Under the pieces are notes generated by a model. That model saw nothing but the letters and a program-made list of their open reading frames with translations, was not told the DNA's origin and did not search any database. From Chitinophagaceae bacterium (GTDB taxonomy: Bacteria > Bacteroidota > Bacteroidia > Chitinophagales > Chitinophagaceae), in the NCBI GenBank assembly GCA_016710165.1, contig JADJLJ010000001.1:1550001-1614000 (forward strand): a stretch of 64,000 bases of DNA. Reading direction: 5' to 3'. Positions 27,313 through 35,477 of the stretch are shown piece after piece. Every line of letters starts with the position of its first letter. Positions within the stretch are counted from its first letter, which is position 1. The translations under genes were made by a program, and so were the position numbers.

Positions 27313-27354
27313 CAGTTTGTAGTTTGAAGTTTATAGTTTACCAACTTCAAACTG
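27313..27354. repeat. Heptamer array with inverted partner between murE and mraY (AGTTTG family)
   Basis: CAGTTTG, TAGTTTG, AAGTTTA, TAGTTTA in perfect 7-bp phase (27313-27340), then AACTTCAAACTG (27343-27354), the reverse complement of CAGTTTGAAGTT. It occupies almost the whole gap. Confidence 0.8.
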
Positions 27355-27356
27355 TT

Positions 27357-28820
27357 TTACTTCTCTAACAGTTCAAACATTTCATTCAGCACCTTCTTGT
27401 CGTCAAAATCGTACTTCACTCCTTTTATATCCTGGTACTTCTCATGTCCTTTTCCCGCCACCAGAACAATATCTTCTTTACCGGCCAGGTTTACCGCAGT
27501 TTTGATAGCCTCCCTGCGGTCGGCTATTGAAATGGCTTTTTTTTTTGTAACTGCATTCAGTCCTGTTTCCATGTCCTTCAGGATCTCCAGGGGATCTTCG
27601 CTTCGTGGATTATCGGATGTGAAGATCACTTTGTCGCTGTACTCACAGGCCACTTCAGCCATTACCGGCCGTTTTGTTTTATCCCGGTCGCCGCCACATC
27701 CAACTACCGTAATGATCTTTTCATTTCCCCGGCGGAGTTTTTTTATGGTTGCCAGTACGTTCAGCAATGCATCGGGGGTATGGGCATAGTCAACAATGCC
27801 GGTGACCTTCTCATTCCTGCTGATGCGGTAATCGAATCTCCCTTCTGCCCCATCCAGGCTGCTTAGGGTCTGCAAGACGTTATCCCTATCTTCCCCCAGG
27901 CAAACCGCTGCACCATAAACCGCCAGCAGGTTATATGCATTGAATTCCCCAATGAGCCGGAAGTACACTTCTTTATCATTTACCGTCATGTGCAGCCCTT
28001 CCAGGCTGTTGTCGAGGATCTTTCCTTTGAAATCAGCCATCGTTTTGAGGCTGTAGAAATATTTCTTCGCATCCGTATTCTGCAGCATCACAGCCCCTCT
28101 TTTATCATCGGCATTGCTGATGGCAAAAGCAGATGAAGGCAGTTTATCGAACCATGATTTCTTTACCCGGATATACTCATCAAATGTTTTATGATAATCC
28201 AGGTGGTCGTGGGTGATATTGGTGAACAGGGCGCCTGCAAACTGCAAACCGGTAATGCGGTCCTGGTGAATGGCATGACTGCTGCATTCCATGAACACAA
28301 AGGCACAGCCTGCATCTGCCATTTGCCTGAGCAATGCATTAATGCTGACCGCATCGGGAGTTGTATGTGTTGCACTGATCACTTTATCACCAACCTGGTT
28401 CTGCACGGTGCTTACCAGGCCACACTTATACCCCAGTGCAGTAAACAGTTTCCACAACAAGGTGGCAATGGTTGTTTTTCCATTGGTACCTGTTACCCCG
28501 ATCAATTTTAATTTTAGGGAAGGCTCTCCGTAAAAATTATGACTCATATAACCGGCAGCCTCTGCAGCATTCTCTACCTGTATGTAGGTTATCCCTTCTG
28601 CCGTTTTCCCGGGAAGTGATTCACAAACGATCGCCACTGCTCCCTTTTCAAGGGCGGCATCTATATAAACCTGCCCGTCTGTCTTTGTTCCTTTTAATGC
28701 GATGAAGCAACAACCGGTGGAAGCAATGCGTGAATCAATGACAAGACTGTTCACCTCTACAGCCGTATCACCTGTTGCAGAGCGGATTGAAACCTTATAT
28801 AGTATGTCTTGCAGTATCAA
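27357..28820 (-). CDS. murE: UDP-N-acetylmuramoyl-tripeptide ligase (meso-diaminopimelate-adding)
   Basis: The cytoplasmic ligase adding the third stem residue. The 487 residues show the P-loop GVTGTNGKTTIATLLW (about residue 112), THTTPDA (substrate loop), and the DNPRSEDP motif (about 402) that marks meso-diaminopimelate specificity. The frame begins with TTG at 28820; a stop lies five codons upstream and no nearby ATG fits. The start lies in the first unit of an 11-bp tandem repeat (CAGTATCAATT) that also encodes the last residues of FtsI, so the junction was remodelled by the repeat. Confidence 0.95.
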   Translation of the reverse strand: MILQDILYKVSIRSATGDTAVEVNSLVIDSRIASTGCCFIALKGTKTDGQVYIDAALEKGAVAIVCESLPGKTAEGITYIQVENAAEAAGYMSHNFYGEPSLKLKLIGVTGTNGKTTIATLLWKLFTALGYKCGLVSTVQNQVGDKVISATHTTPDAVSINALLRQMADAGCAFVFMECSSHAIHQDRITGLQFAGALFTNITHDHLDYHKTFDEYIRVKKSWFDKLPSSAFAISNADDKRGAVMLQNTDAKKYFYSLKTMADFKGKILDNSLEGLHMTVNDKEVYFRLIGEFNAYNLLAVYGAAVCLGEDRDNVLQTLSSLDGAEGRFDYRISRNEKVTGIVDYAHTPDALLNVLATIKKLRRGNEKIITVVGCGGDRDKTKRPVMAEVACEYSDKVIFTSDNPRSEDPLEILKDMETGLNAVTKKKAISIADRREAIKTAVNLAGKEDIVLVAGKGHEKYQDIKGVKYDFDDKKVLNEMFELLEK

Positions 28821-28844
28821 TTCAGTATCAATTCAGTATCAATG
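28812..28844. repeat. Triplicated 11-bp repeat at the ftsI/murE junction
   Basis: CAGTATCAATT, CAGTATCAATT, CAGTATCAATG in direct tandem. On the minus strand it encodes the FtsI C-terminus and stop, and supplies the TTG start of murE. Confidence 0.85.
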
Positions 28845-30972
28845 AAATGGTTTGCGCTTTATTCGTAATTGTTCCGGCAGCCAATGACTGGTCGATCACT
28901 TTTCCCCGGCCGGTGGCTGTAACTTTCAGTCCCATATTCTCCAACAGGTACACAGCATCTTTCAGCCCCATACCAACTACATCCGGAATGGAGGAGCCGG
29001 TTACCCCGGAACCGGGTTTTGTATTCAAGATGCCGGTATTGCTGCGTAGCTTTAAAACCCTCCAGTAACCTGTATTTGCAGAGTCGGTGAATGGCATGTT
29101 CAGGTAACCAAAGAGGGAACCGAATTCATTTTTTGCCCCGTAATAATTGTATTGCGTACTGTCGGTTCCGGAAACAGCAGTATATCTTTTTGTACTGAGG
29201 TAACTTCCGTAAATGCGGTCGCTTATCTCCTTAAATACGGTTCCGGAAACATCGGCGCCATAAACCATTCTTGATTCCCGGCTGTTCTGAATCACTACGG
29301 CAATGGTATATTTTGGCTGCCCGGCAGGAAAATATCCAATGAATGATGCCTGGTAGATCTTATTCCCTTTGTTGTATCCCTTGTTGTTCATCGCAGTTAC
29401 GGCAGTACCGGTCTTGCCGGCAATAAGATAACTGCTGTCTTTTATTTTTCTCGCCGTCCCGTGTTCCCCGTACACCACGGCCAGTAAACATTCTTTCACC
29501 TGGTTCAGTGTCTGGTCGCTGCATATTTTTTCCACCAATACCTGTGGCTGAATTGTTTTTACTTCCACCCCGTACTCCCTGACCGAACTCACCAGGTATG
29601 GCTTCATCATTTTTCCCTTGTCTGCAACTGCGTTATACAGCATCAGCATATGAAGTGGTGTTACCAGTTCCTCGTAGCCATGGGCCATAAAAGGGATCGT
29701 GGTCTTGCTCCAGCTCTTACTGCCTGCCTTTTTAATGAGGGGTTTGCCGGATGAAGCGGTTATATCCACCCCGGTCATCTGGTCTAACCTGAATTTGTGC
29801 AGGTGATCTATGAACCTGGATGGCTGTTCGTGATAGTACTGATCTGCCAGTTTTGCAAATGCCACATTGCTGCTTCGTTCAAATGCATCTTTTACCGTGA
29901 TGACACCTGAACCCAGGTGAGAATCCCTGATCGGCAATCCATAAAAATTCTTCTGCCCGCCTTCGCAATCAACAATGGAATGTATATCTACATATTTATC
30001 CTCCAGCAGGCTCATCAGTGTTGCCAGTTTAAAGATGGAACCCGGTTCGGTTGCTTTGCCAATTCCATAATTCAGGTCTTCGGCATACGTACCATCATTC
30101 TGTTTTCCCAGGTTGGCGATCGCCTTTATCTTACCGGTAGCGGTTTCCATAACAATGGCAGTTCCATGCAGTGAATTGTTGCCCACCATCATCCGCATCA
30201 GGGCACTTTCGGTAACATCCTGGATGTAGGTATCCAGCGTAGAGATGATGTCTTTCCCGTTTTCGGGTTCCAGTTCGCCTCCATCCACCGGCATGTAAGC
30301 CCCGGCCATATATCTTACCAGTTGCTGGCCGGTCTTGCCTTTTAACAAACTGTCGTAACTCTGCTCCAGCCCTACATTGGAGGCATTGTTCCTGGAAAGT
30401 CCAATGGTCCTGTTGGCAAGGAGTACATAGGGATTAATGCGTTTATCCTTTGCCTCAATGATGAAGCCGCTTTTGTTCTTTCCCAGTTTTACCAAAGGAA
30501 AATCCCTGAGTTCCTTGTATTCAGAGAATGATAGTTTTTTCTTAAGACCATAGTACCGTTCCTTGTTTTTAAAGCCCAGCTGTAATAGTTTTTTGTACGC
30601 TGCAGGAGTTTTGTCTTTAAAGAGTCCGGCCAGGCAACTACTCAGTGAGTCTAAATTATCCCGGAACCGGATGCCGTTCTTTTCCCGTAAACCTTCTGCT
30701 CCAAAATCAATATAAACATCAAATACCGGAACCGATGTACTCAGCATGTTCCCATCCTCGCTGTAAATGGTGCCACGTTCGGCATCAATGGGCAGGTATT
30801 TTAAGTGCAGGTTGTTACCCAGATTTCTCCAGTACTCCCCTTCCACCTGCTGGATATAGAAAGACCTGCCCACCACTACTGCGCCCAGTAATACCATCCC
30901 TAAAAAACAGAGGTAAACTCTCCAGAGTATGTCTTTTTTTATATCCAAATGAACAAGCGCCTGACAGCGCAT
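28828..30972 (-). CDS. ftsI: Class B penicillin-binding protein (FtsI/PBP3-like) with PASTA domain
   Basis: The septal peptidoglycan transpeptidase, partner of FtsW. The 714 residues have one N-terminal membrane segment (about 16-35), a pedestal domain (about 55-260) and the transpeptidase domain with SIFK (active-site Ser, EPGSIFKLAT), SSN (ERSSNVAFAKL) and KTGT (IAGKTGTAV). A C-terminal PASTA domain follows (about 645-712, IPDVVGMGLKDAVYLLENMG). ATG at 30972, 14 bases past the ftsL-like stop. Its last codons come from the 11-bp repeat at 28812-28844. Confidence 0.95.
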   Translation of the reverse strand: MRCQALVHLDIKKDILWRVYLCFLGMVLLGAVVVGRSFYIQQVEGEYWRNLGNNLHLKYLPIDAERGTIYSEDGNMLSTSVPVFDVYIDFGAEGLREKNGIRFRDNLDSLSSCLAGLFKDKTPAAYKKLLQLGFKNKERYYGLKKKLSFSEYKELRDFPLVKLGKNKSGFIIEAKDKRINPYVLLANRTIGLSRNNASNVGLEQSYDSLLKGKTGQQLVRYMAGAYMPVDGGELEPENGKDIISTLDTYIQDVTESALMRMMVGNNSLHGTAIVMETATGKIKAIANLGKQNDGTYAEDLNYGIGKATEPGSIFKLATLMSLLEDKYVDIHSIVDCEGGQKNFYGLPIRDSHLGSGVITVKDAFERSSNVAFAKLADQYYHEQPSRFIDHLHKFRLDQMTGVDITASSGKPLIKKAGSKSWSKTTIPFMAHGYEELVTPLHMLMLYNAVADKGKMMKPYLVSSVREYGVEVKTIQPQVLVEKICSDQTLNQVKECLLAVVYGEHGTARKIKDSSYLIAGKTGTAVTAMNNKGYNKGNKIYQASFIGYFPAGQPKYTIAVVIQNSRESRMVYGADVSGTVFKEISDRIYGSYLSTKRYTAVSGTDSTQYNYYGAKNEFGSLFGYLNMPFTDSANTGYWRVLKLRSNTGILNTKPGSGVTGSSIPDVVGMGLKDAVYLLENMGLKVTATGRGKVIDQSLAAGTITNKAQTISLILN

Positions 30973-30986
30973 TTAAAATTGTTATC

Positions 30987-31322
30987 CTATTGCTGCCCCA
31001 ATAAAAACGGGGGAGTTATTAATTCTTTTAAACCCAACGGCTCCACTGCCTTTATCAATTCGCTTGCCTTGCTTCTGAAAATAACCTCACTCTTGATCGT
31101 CTTATACTCATACTGCAGTTCCTTGATGTGCTTTTCTGTCACACTTATTTTTCTTGTCAGTTTATCAGCATAATGGCCATTGTAGATGTATAACACGGCC
31201 AGCATGGCCAGGAACAGGAAGAAAGGGATATTTTTCACCACCCACCTGTGGCTTAAAAATTTCTTCCAGTCAGTTTTTGACGTGGTTACCGGTACTTCCT
31301 TTGGCTGAATATCTTCTGGCAT
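30987..31322 (-). CDS. ftsL: FtsL-like cell division protein
   Basis: A 111-residue bitopic protein in the FtsL position of the dcw cluster, between rsmH and ftsI. A cytoplasmic basic N-terminus of about 30 residues is followed by one membrane segment (about 33-50, IPFFLFLAMLAVLYIYNG), then a periplasmic coiled-coil-like stretch (ISVTEKHIKELQYEYKTIKS). Sequence similarity in this family is always weak, so the call rests on topology, size and neighbours. In other bacteria FtsL pairs with FtsB and FtsQ to activate FtsWI. Confidence 0.8.
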   Translation of the reverse strand: MPEDIQPKEVPVTTSKTDWKKFLSHRWVVKNIPFFLFLAMLAVLYIYNGHYADKLTRKISVTEKHIKELQYEYKTIKSEVIFRSKASELIKAVEPLGLKELITPPFLLGQQ

Positions 31323-31364
31323 TGAGTAACTGTTCTGCTTGATTTAATATTCCGTCTGAAACTT

Positions 31365-32315
31365 TTACTTTTTTTCGGCCACCCGCAGCTTTGCGCTGCG
31401 TGAACGGCTGTTTTGCTTTAATTCTGCATCCGATGCGGTGACCGGTTTTTTGGTAATGATCTTAAGGGGGTTTTCGGCCCGCCGGCCAAATACATCATCG
31501 GTGCCTGTTTCATCAAATGTTCCCTGCCGGAAGAAATTCTTCACGATCCGGTCTTCCAGTGAATGAAATGTAATGACCACAATGCGGCCCCCGCTGTGCA
31601 ATACAGAAACCGACTGCTGCAGCATTTCTTTCAATGCTCCCAGTTCATCATTCACTTCAATACGCAACGCCTGGAATACCTGGGCAAAGTATTTCTGTGG
31701 ATTCCCTTTTACAATTGATTTCACCGCCGTCTTGAATTCACTGATGGTCCTGACGGGGGAAACCGACCGCTGTTCCACAATCGTTCTGGCAAGTGTTTTT
31801 GAATTGGTCACCTCGCCGTATTGCTCAAACATTTTATGCAGTTGCTGTTCGGAATAATCCCGGATAACATCTGCGGCTGTTTTTGGCTGGCGTTGATCCA
31901 TCCGCATATCCAGTGCAGCATCAAAGCGGATCGAAAACCCACGTGCTGCTTCATCAAACTGGTGGCTGGAAACGCCCAGGTCGGCCAATATACCATCCAC
32001 TGCCGTTATTTTATTCAGGCGCAGGAAGCGCTGAATATGCCTGAAGTTTTGGGGAATGAACAATACCCGGCTGTCTTTAGGGAGGTTTCCGGATGCATCC
32101 TTATCCTGGTCAAAGGCAATGAGTTTCCCGGTTGCATCCAGCTTTTGCAAAATAGCCTGGCTGTGCCCGCCACCGCCAAATGTGCAATCCACATAAATAC
32201 CACCCGGTTTAATGTTCAATCCCTCCATGCATTCATTCAACAGGACAGGAACGTGATATTTGGCAGATTGATCCGTCAAGTAGTCAACAGATGGTATTTT
32301 GTCAGCATTACCCAT
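31365..32315 (-). CDS. rsmH: 16S rRNA (cytosine(1402)-N4)-methyltransferase
   Basis: The MraW/RsmH methyltransferase modifying C1402 of 16S rRNA in the ribosomal P site. The protein begins with the family's HVPVLLNECMEGL, the SAM-binding DCTFGGGGHS follows (about residue 43), then ADLGVSSHQFD, RGFSIRFDAALDMRMD and the C-terminal ITFHSLEDRIVKNFF. The ATG at 32315 (316 residues) is chosen; an in-frame TTG at 32324 would overlap the mraZ stop. The 5-base gap to mraZ indicates an operon. The neighbouring MraZ product is known in other bacteria to repress this operon. Confidence 0.95.
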   Translation of the reverse strand: MGNADKIPSVDYLTDQSAKYHVPVLLNECMEGLNIKPGGIYVDCTFGGGGHSQAILQKLDATGKLIAFDQDKDASGNLPKDSRVLFIPQNFRHIQRFLRLNKITAVDGILADLGVSSHQFDEAARGFSIRFDAALDMRMDQRQPKTAADVIRDYSEQQLHKMFEQYGEVTNSKTLARTIVEQRSVSPVRTISEFKTAVKSIVKGNPQKYFAQVFQALRIEVNDELGALKEMLQQSVSVLHSGGRIVVITFHSLEDRIVKNFFRQGTFDETGTDDVFGRRAENPLKIITKKPVTASDAELKQNSRSRSAKLRVAEKK

Positions 32316-32320
32316 ACGTA

Positions 32321-32788
32321 TCAACTATTCAACTTATCATTCCTCCTGTTCATCACTTCATTAGCAAGGTCGCTGAATGATTGTGGTGTAAAAGTTTCAA
32401 AGAACTGTTTATACTTACTTTTATCCCAGATCTCAATTTTGTTAACTGCCGAAACCAGTACGATGTCTTTTTCCAGCCCGGCATGTTCGGCAAGGTTCTT
32501 CGGCAGCAGTAACCTGCCGGCAGAATCCAGTTCCAGTTGCGTTGCCCCGTTTAAAAAGTACCGTCTGAATTCCCTTACCTTAGGGTCAAAATCATTCAGA
32601 TTGCTGATCTCGGAAAAAATAGGTTCCCAGCTTTGTTGTGGATACAGGGTCAGGCACTTTTCAAAGCCCCTGTTTATGATGAAATGGGAGGATGCCTCTT
32701 CCGGTAGCTGCTTTTTAAAGCCCGCCGGTAAAAGGAAGCGCCCTTTGGCGTCTAAAGTTGCCTCATATTCACCTAGAAAACCTATCAT
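32321..32788 (-). CDS. mraZ: Transcriptional regulator MraZ
   Basis: A 155-residue DNA-binding protein with two AbrB-like SpoVT/MraZ domains, each with the DxxGR motif: LDAKGRFLLPAGF (about residue 12) and LDSAGRLLLPKNL (about 88). It is the first gene of the dcw cluster and in other bacteria binds repeats upstream of itself to control the operon. The ATG at 32788 gives the family N-terminus MIGFLGEYEATLD; a TTG two codons upstream is less likely. Its probable binding sites, in 10-bp phase, lie at 32811-32850. Confidence 0.95.
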   Translation of the reverse strand: MIGFLGEYEATLDAKGRFLLPAGFKKQLPEEASSHFIINRGFEKCLTLYPQQSWEPIFSEISNLNDFDPKVREFRRYFLNGATQLELDSAGRLLLPKNLAEHAGLEKDIVLVSAVNKIEIWDKSKYKQFFETFTPQSFSDLANEVMNRRNDKLNS

Positions 32789-32810
32789 TTTCAATTAATT
32801 AGCCCGTTAT

Positions 32811-32850
32811 TTAACAGATATTTCCACAAAATAACACTTTTTCCCACTTC
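32811..32850 (-). promoter_or_regulatory. MraZ-box array (10-bp direct repeats) upstream of mraZ
   Basis: On the minus strand four units repeat with exact 10-bp period: GAAGTGGGAA, AAAGTGTTAT, TTTGTGGAAA, TATCTGTTAA. The first two match the known MraZ box AAAGTG[T/G]N3 well, the last two more weakly. The array lies 23-62 bases before the mraZ ATG. Fit to the known consensus and position make autoregulation by MraZ very likely. Confidence 0.8.
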
Positions 32851-32965
32851 ACGAACAAATTTGGTATAAAGTTTTTTTTCCACATGGTACTTTACTGTGG
32901 GGGCGTGGATTTGGGGCTATTAATCCAAATGAAGGTGTGAATTGGATGTGGAAAACTGTGGATTA
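32820..32965. other. Cluster of four DnaA-box-like 9-mers
   Basis: ATTTCCACA (32820-32828), TTTTCCACA (32876-32884), TGTGGAAAA (32947-32955) and TGTGGATTA (32957-32965). Three are one mismatch from TTATCCACA or its complement. The region is AT-rich and intergenic. The first overlaps the MraZ boxes and may simply be part of them. No dnaA or dnaN gene is nearby. Confidence 0.3.
32827..32859 (-). promoter_or_regulatory. Candidate dcw promoter overlapping the MraZ boxes
   Basis: On the minus strand TTTG (32856-32859), a 22-base spacer and TATTTTG (32827-32833). The fit to TTTG-N19-21-TAnnTTTG is imperfect. The MraZ boxes would sit between and over the two elements. Confidence 0.35.
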
Positions 32966-33056
32966 CTGTTAATTAACTGAGTTAAGCCCATAATTATGTC
33001 GCCACCAGGCTATTCAGGAAAGACCTTTGATCAGTAAACCAGGCATATAACCGGGA

Positions 33057-33407
33057 ATGAAAGTAATTGTACTCATTGCACCAGGCAAGTACGCTGAATT
33101 ATTGCAAACAGGCAGTACCGATCAATTTGTTTCAGCGAATGAGACGCCTGATCTCATTTCCTCTTTTCGCAAAAGACAATTCCGCTTTTAAATAAGCGAT
33201 GAAGACGATTCTGAAAATCTGTAAACGGAATCCGGCAGTCATTACCTGGATTTCGTGGTACAAAAGAGTTTGGGATTGGTCACGGATCTGAGGGAAGAGG
33301 TTATGCGGCAGTTTGCAGTAAAGAATAATTTAGAGGATATAAAACAGTGCGCTGTAAGCAATGAATGGAGTGGTTTTAAACGGGTAGTGCCGGTCTCAAA
33401 AAGATGA
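33057..33407 (+). pseudogene. Decayed gene with two in-frame TAA codons
   Basis: A single reading frame of 117 codons beginning MKVIVLIAPGKYAELLQTG, interrupted by TAA at 33189-33191 and again at 33222-33224, then open through SHYLDFVVQKSLGLVTDLRE to a final TGA at 33405. Coding-like composition on both sides of the stops argues for one inactivated gene of about 116 residues. I do not recognise the family. It lies between the dcw promoter and the convergent kinase gene, whose stop is 4 bases away. Confidence 0.55.
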
Positions 33408-33411
33408 ATGG

Positions 33412-34731
33412 TCATTTGGCAAGCGGGATCGTAATCGTGAAACTGCTGCCTTTGCCCAGCACACTTTCTGCCTTGATCGTTCCGTGGTGTGCATCCACCA
33501 TTTTTTTAACATAGCTCAATCCGAGGCCAAAGCCTTTTACATTATGCACATTGCCTGTGTGCGCCCGGTAAAATTTCTCAAATATCCGGTTCACTGTTTC
33601 TTTGGTCATTCCGATCCCGTTATCCTCGATCCTTATCTTTATGGAATTTCCTGCATTCTTTGTGCTGAGCCTGATGCAGAGATTCTCTTTTGAATACTTT
33701 ACGGCATTGTCCAGCAGGTTGTTTATCAGGTTCGTAAAATGCACCTCATCGGCCAGTATGATGTCTTTTTCAGCTTCCATATTCACTTCCAGCCTGCCAT
33801 TTTTTTCTTCCACCTGTAACTGGATGTTGTTTAAAGCACTGGCGATCAGATCATGGGCATCCATTCTTTTCAGTTTCAGCTGCACTTCCTGTTTATCCAG
33901 TAAAGCGGCCTGCAGTATGGTCTCCACCTGCTTGTTCATCCGCTTATTCTCTTCTTTGATGATGCCCGTAAAATACCTGGTCTTTTCCGGGTTGCCTGAT
34001 ACTTTCTCGTTTTTCAGGGCATCTACCGCAAGGGATATGGTGGCCAGCGGTGTCTTGAACTCATGCGTCATGTTATTGATAAAATCAGATTTTATCTCGC
34101 TGAGTTTTTTCTGCTTTAACAATGTCCGAATGGTGATGAAGAAAGCGGTTGTGATGATGATGGTGAAAAGTACCGCACCCAGGATGAACCAGATCATCTC
34201 TTTCCAGATAAGTGATTGCTGGTGGGGTACGATCACCGAAAGCAGTTCTTCGCTTACCAGGTTCTCAAAATTGCTTCCGCTCGGTGGCTCCAGTGCAAAT
34301 ACATGGCGCAGGTTGTTTGTATCGGCATAATATTTAAAGAAATCGTTGCTGTAAACCATATCACCGTTAATGGCATTCACCCGCACATTATATTCGAAGG
34401 GGTAGTGCTGGAGGTGATATTTATTAAATGCCATCCGGATGATATCAGCGATCTCATCCTTTGAAAACCGTTTAATGACCGAGGGTTTGAAATACTGCAT
34501 CTGGAGTTTATCGCCGGGAAAAAGGAGATCGCTTTTTTTGATGGCAGGCATCAGGCTGCTCTTTTCCTGAGTGAGTATGCCTGATGCATAGGCGATCGCC
34601 TGAACGATATTGTCTTCCACCTGTTTATCCTTGATATCCTTAGCACTTTGTATCCATAATATCTGGAAAAAGATAAGTCCCAGCAACGAAAGCAGGATCA
34701 GCACCGTTATAATAGGAAAAATCTTCTTCAT
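33412..34731 (-). CDS. Membrane sensor histidine kinase
   Basis: A two-component sensor kinase of 439 residues. It has two membrane segments (about 5-27 and 176-198) enclosing a periplasmic sensor region of about 150 residues, then a dimerisation/phosphoacceptor domain with the H box MTHEFKTPLATISLA, and an ATPase domain with N box (NLLDNAVKYS), G1 (IEDNGIGM), F (FEKFYRA) and G2 (GFGLGLSYVKK). All catalytic boxes are intact. No response regulator is adjacent, so the partner must be elsewhere. The signal is unknown. Confidence 0.93.
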   Translation of the reverse strand: MKKIFPIITVLILLSLLGLIFFQILWIQSAKDIKDKQVEDNIVQAIAYASGILTQEKSSLMPAIKKSDLLFPGDKLQMQYFKPSVIKRFSKDEIADIIRMAFNKYHLQHYPFEYNVRVNAINGDMVYSNDFFKYYADTNNLRHVFALEPPSGSNFENLVSEELLSVIVPHQQSLIWKEMIWFILGAVLFTIIITTAFFITIRTLLKQKKLSEIKSDFINNMTHEFKTPLATISLAVDALKNEKVSGNPEKTRYFTGIIKEENKRMNKQVETILQAALLDKQEVQLKLKRMDAHDLIASALNNIQLQVEEKNGRLEVNMEAEKDIILADEVHFTNLINNLLDNAVKYSKENLCIRLSTKNAGNSIKIRIEDNGIGMTKETVNRIFEKFYRAHTGNVHNVKGFGLGLSYVKKMVDAHHGTIKAESVLGKGSSFTITIPLAK

Positions 34732-34872
34732 CTGCCTGTAAAGGTAAATCAGTATAAACCGGTAAAATACAGAAAACTATTTAAACACTAAATTTAACTA
34801 AGGTTTAGAATATTATTGAATGAACCCGCCACCCTGTACTGTTTTTTGCCGATTAAATATTACTTTAGAAAT

Positions 34873-35424
34873 ATGATTGAGCCAGGACCCGGCATATTAC
34901 TGATAGCAGAACCTTTCTTAAAGGACCCGAATTTCATACGGACGGTCGTATTATTGTGTGAACACCGGGAAGAAGGCAGTTTCGGGCTTGTCTTAAATAA
35001 ACAAATTGAACAAACCCTGGATGAATTAATAACAGACCTGGAAGGGTTCAGTTTCCCGGTGTATTATGGAGGGCCTGTACAGATGAATACCCTGCATTTT
35101 TTACACCAATATCCCGACCTCATCCCGGACGCAGTTAAGATAGGGAACAATATTTACTGGGGCGGGAATTTTGAATCGCTTACCGCCCTCATTAAAAGCA
35201 ACAGCATAGATGCTTCGAGGATCAAGTTCTTTGTAGGCTATAGTGGCTGGGGCGATGGCCAGCTGTCTGGGGAACTGAATGAGAAAAGCTGGCTTACTGT
35301 TTCTGCCACCAAGAACCTGGTCTTTGATATTCAGCATGACGAAATATGGAAAATGAGCCTTCAGCAACTGGGCGGGGATTACGGGGCCATGATCAATTAC
35401 CCGATCGACCCACAGTTAAACTAA
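34873..35424 (+). CDS. YqgE/AlgH family protein
   Basis: A 183-residue protein of the conserved YqgE/AlgH (UPF0301) family, whose biochemical role is unsettled. The family N-terminus is plain (GPGILLIAEPFLKDPNF), followed by EHREEGSFGLVLNK, YYGGPVQMNTLHFLH and GYSGWGDGQLSGEL. The ATG at 34873 is preferred; an upstream ATG at 34816 would add 19 residues not seen in the family. TACTTTAG (34861-34868), close to TAnnTTTG, ends four bases before the ATG, so the message could be leaderless. An acyltransferase follows about 50 bases downstream on the same strand. Confidence 0.93.
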   Translation: MIEPGPGILLIAEPFLKDPNFIRTVVLLCEHREEGSFGLVLNKQIEQTLDELITDLEGFSFPVYYGGPVQMNTLHFLHQYPDLIPDAVKIGNNIYWGGNFESLTALIKSNSIDASRIKFFVGYSGWGDGQLSGELNEKSWLTVSATKNLVFDIQHDEIWKMSLQQLGGDYGAMINYPIDPQLN

Positions 35425-35477
35425 CGGACCGGATGCCAGATATATATTTTACTCCCTTTTCAAAAACTAACTGACTG

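Noticed and set aside
28812..28844. CRISPR array
   Set aside because: Units are 11 bp in direct tandem without spacers; no cas genes. The 7-bp arrays likewise lack spacers.
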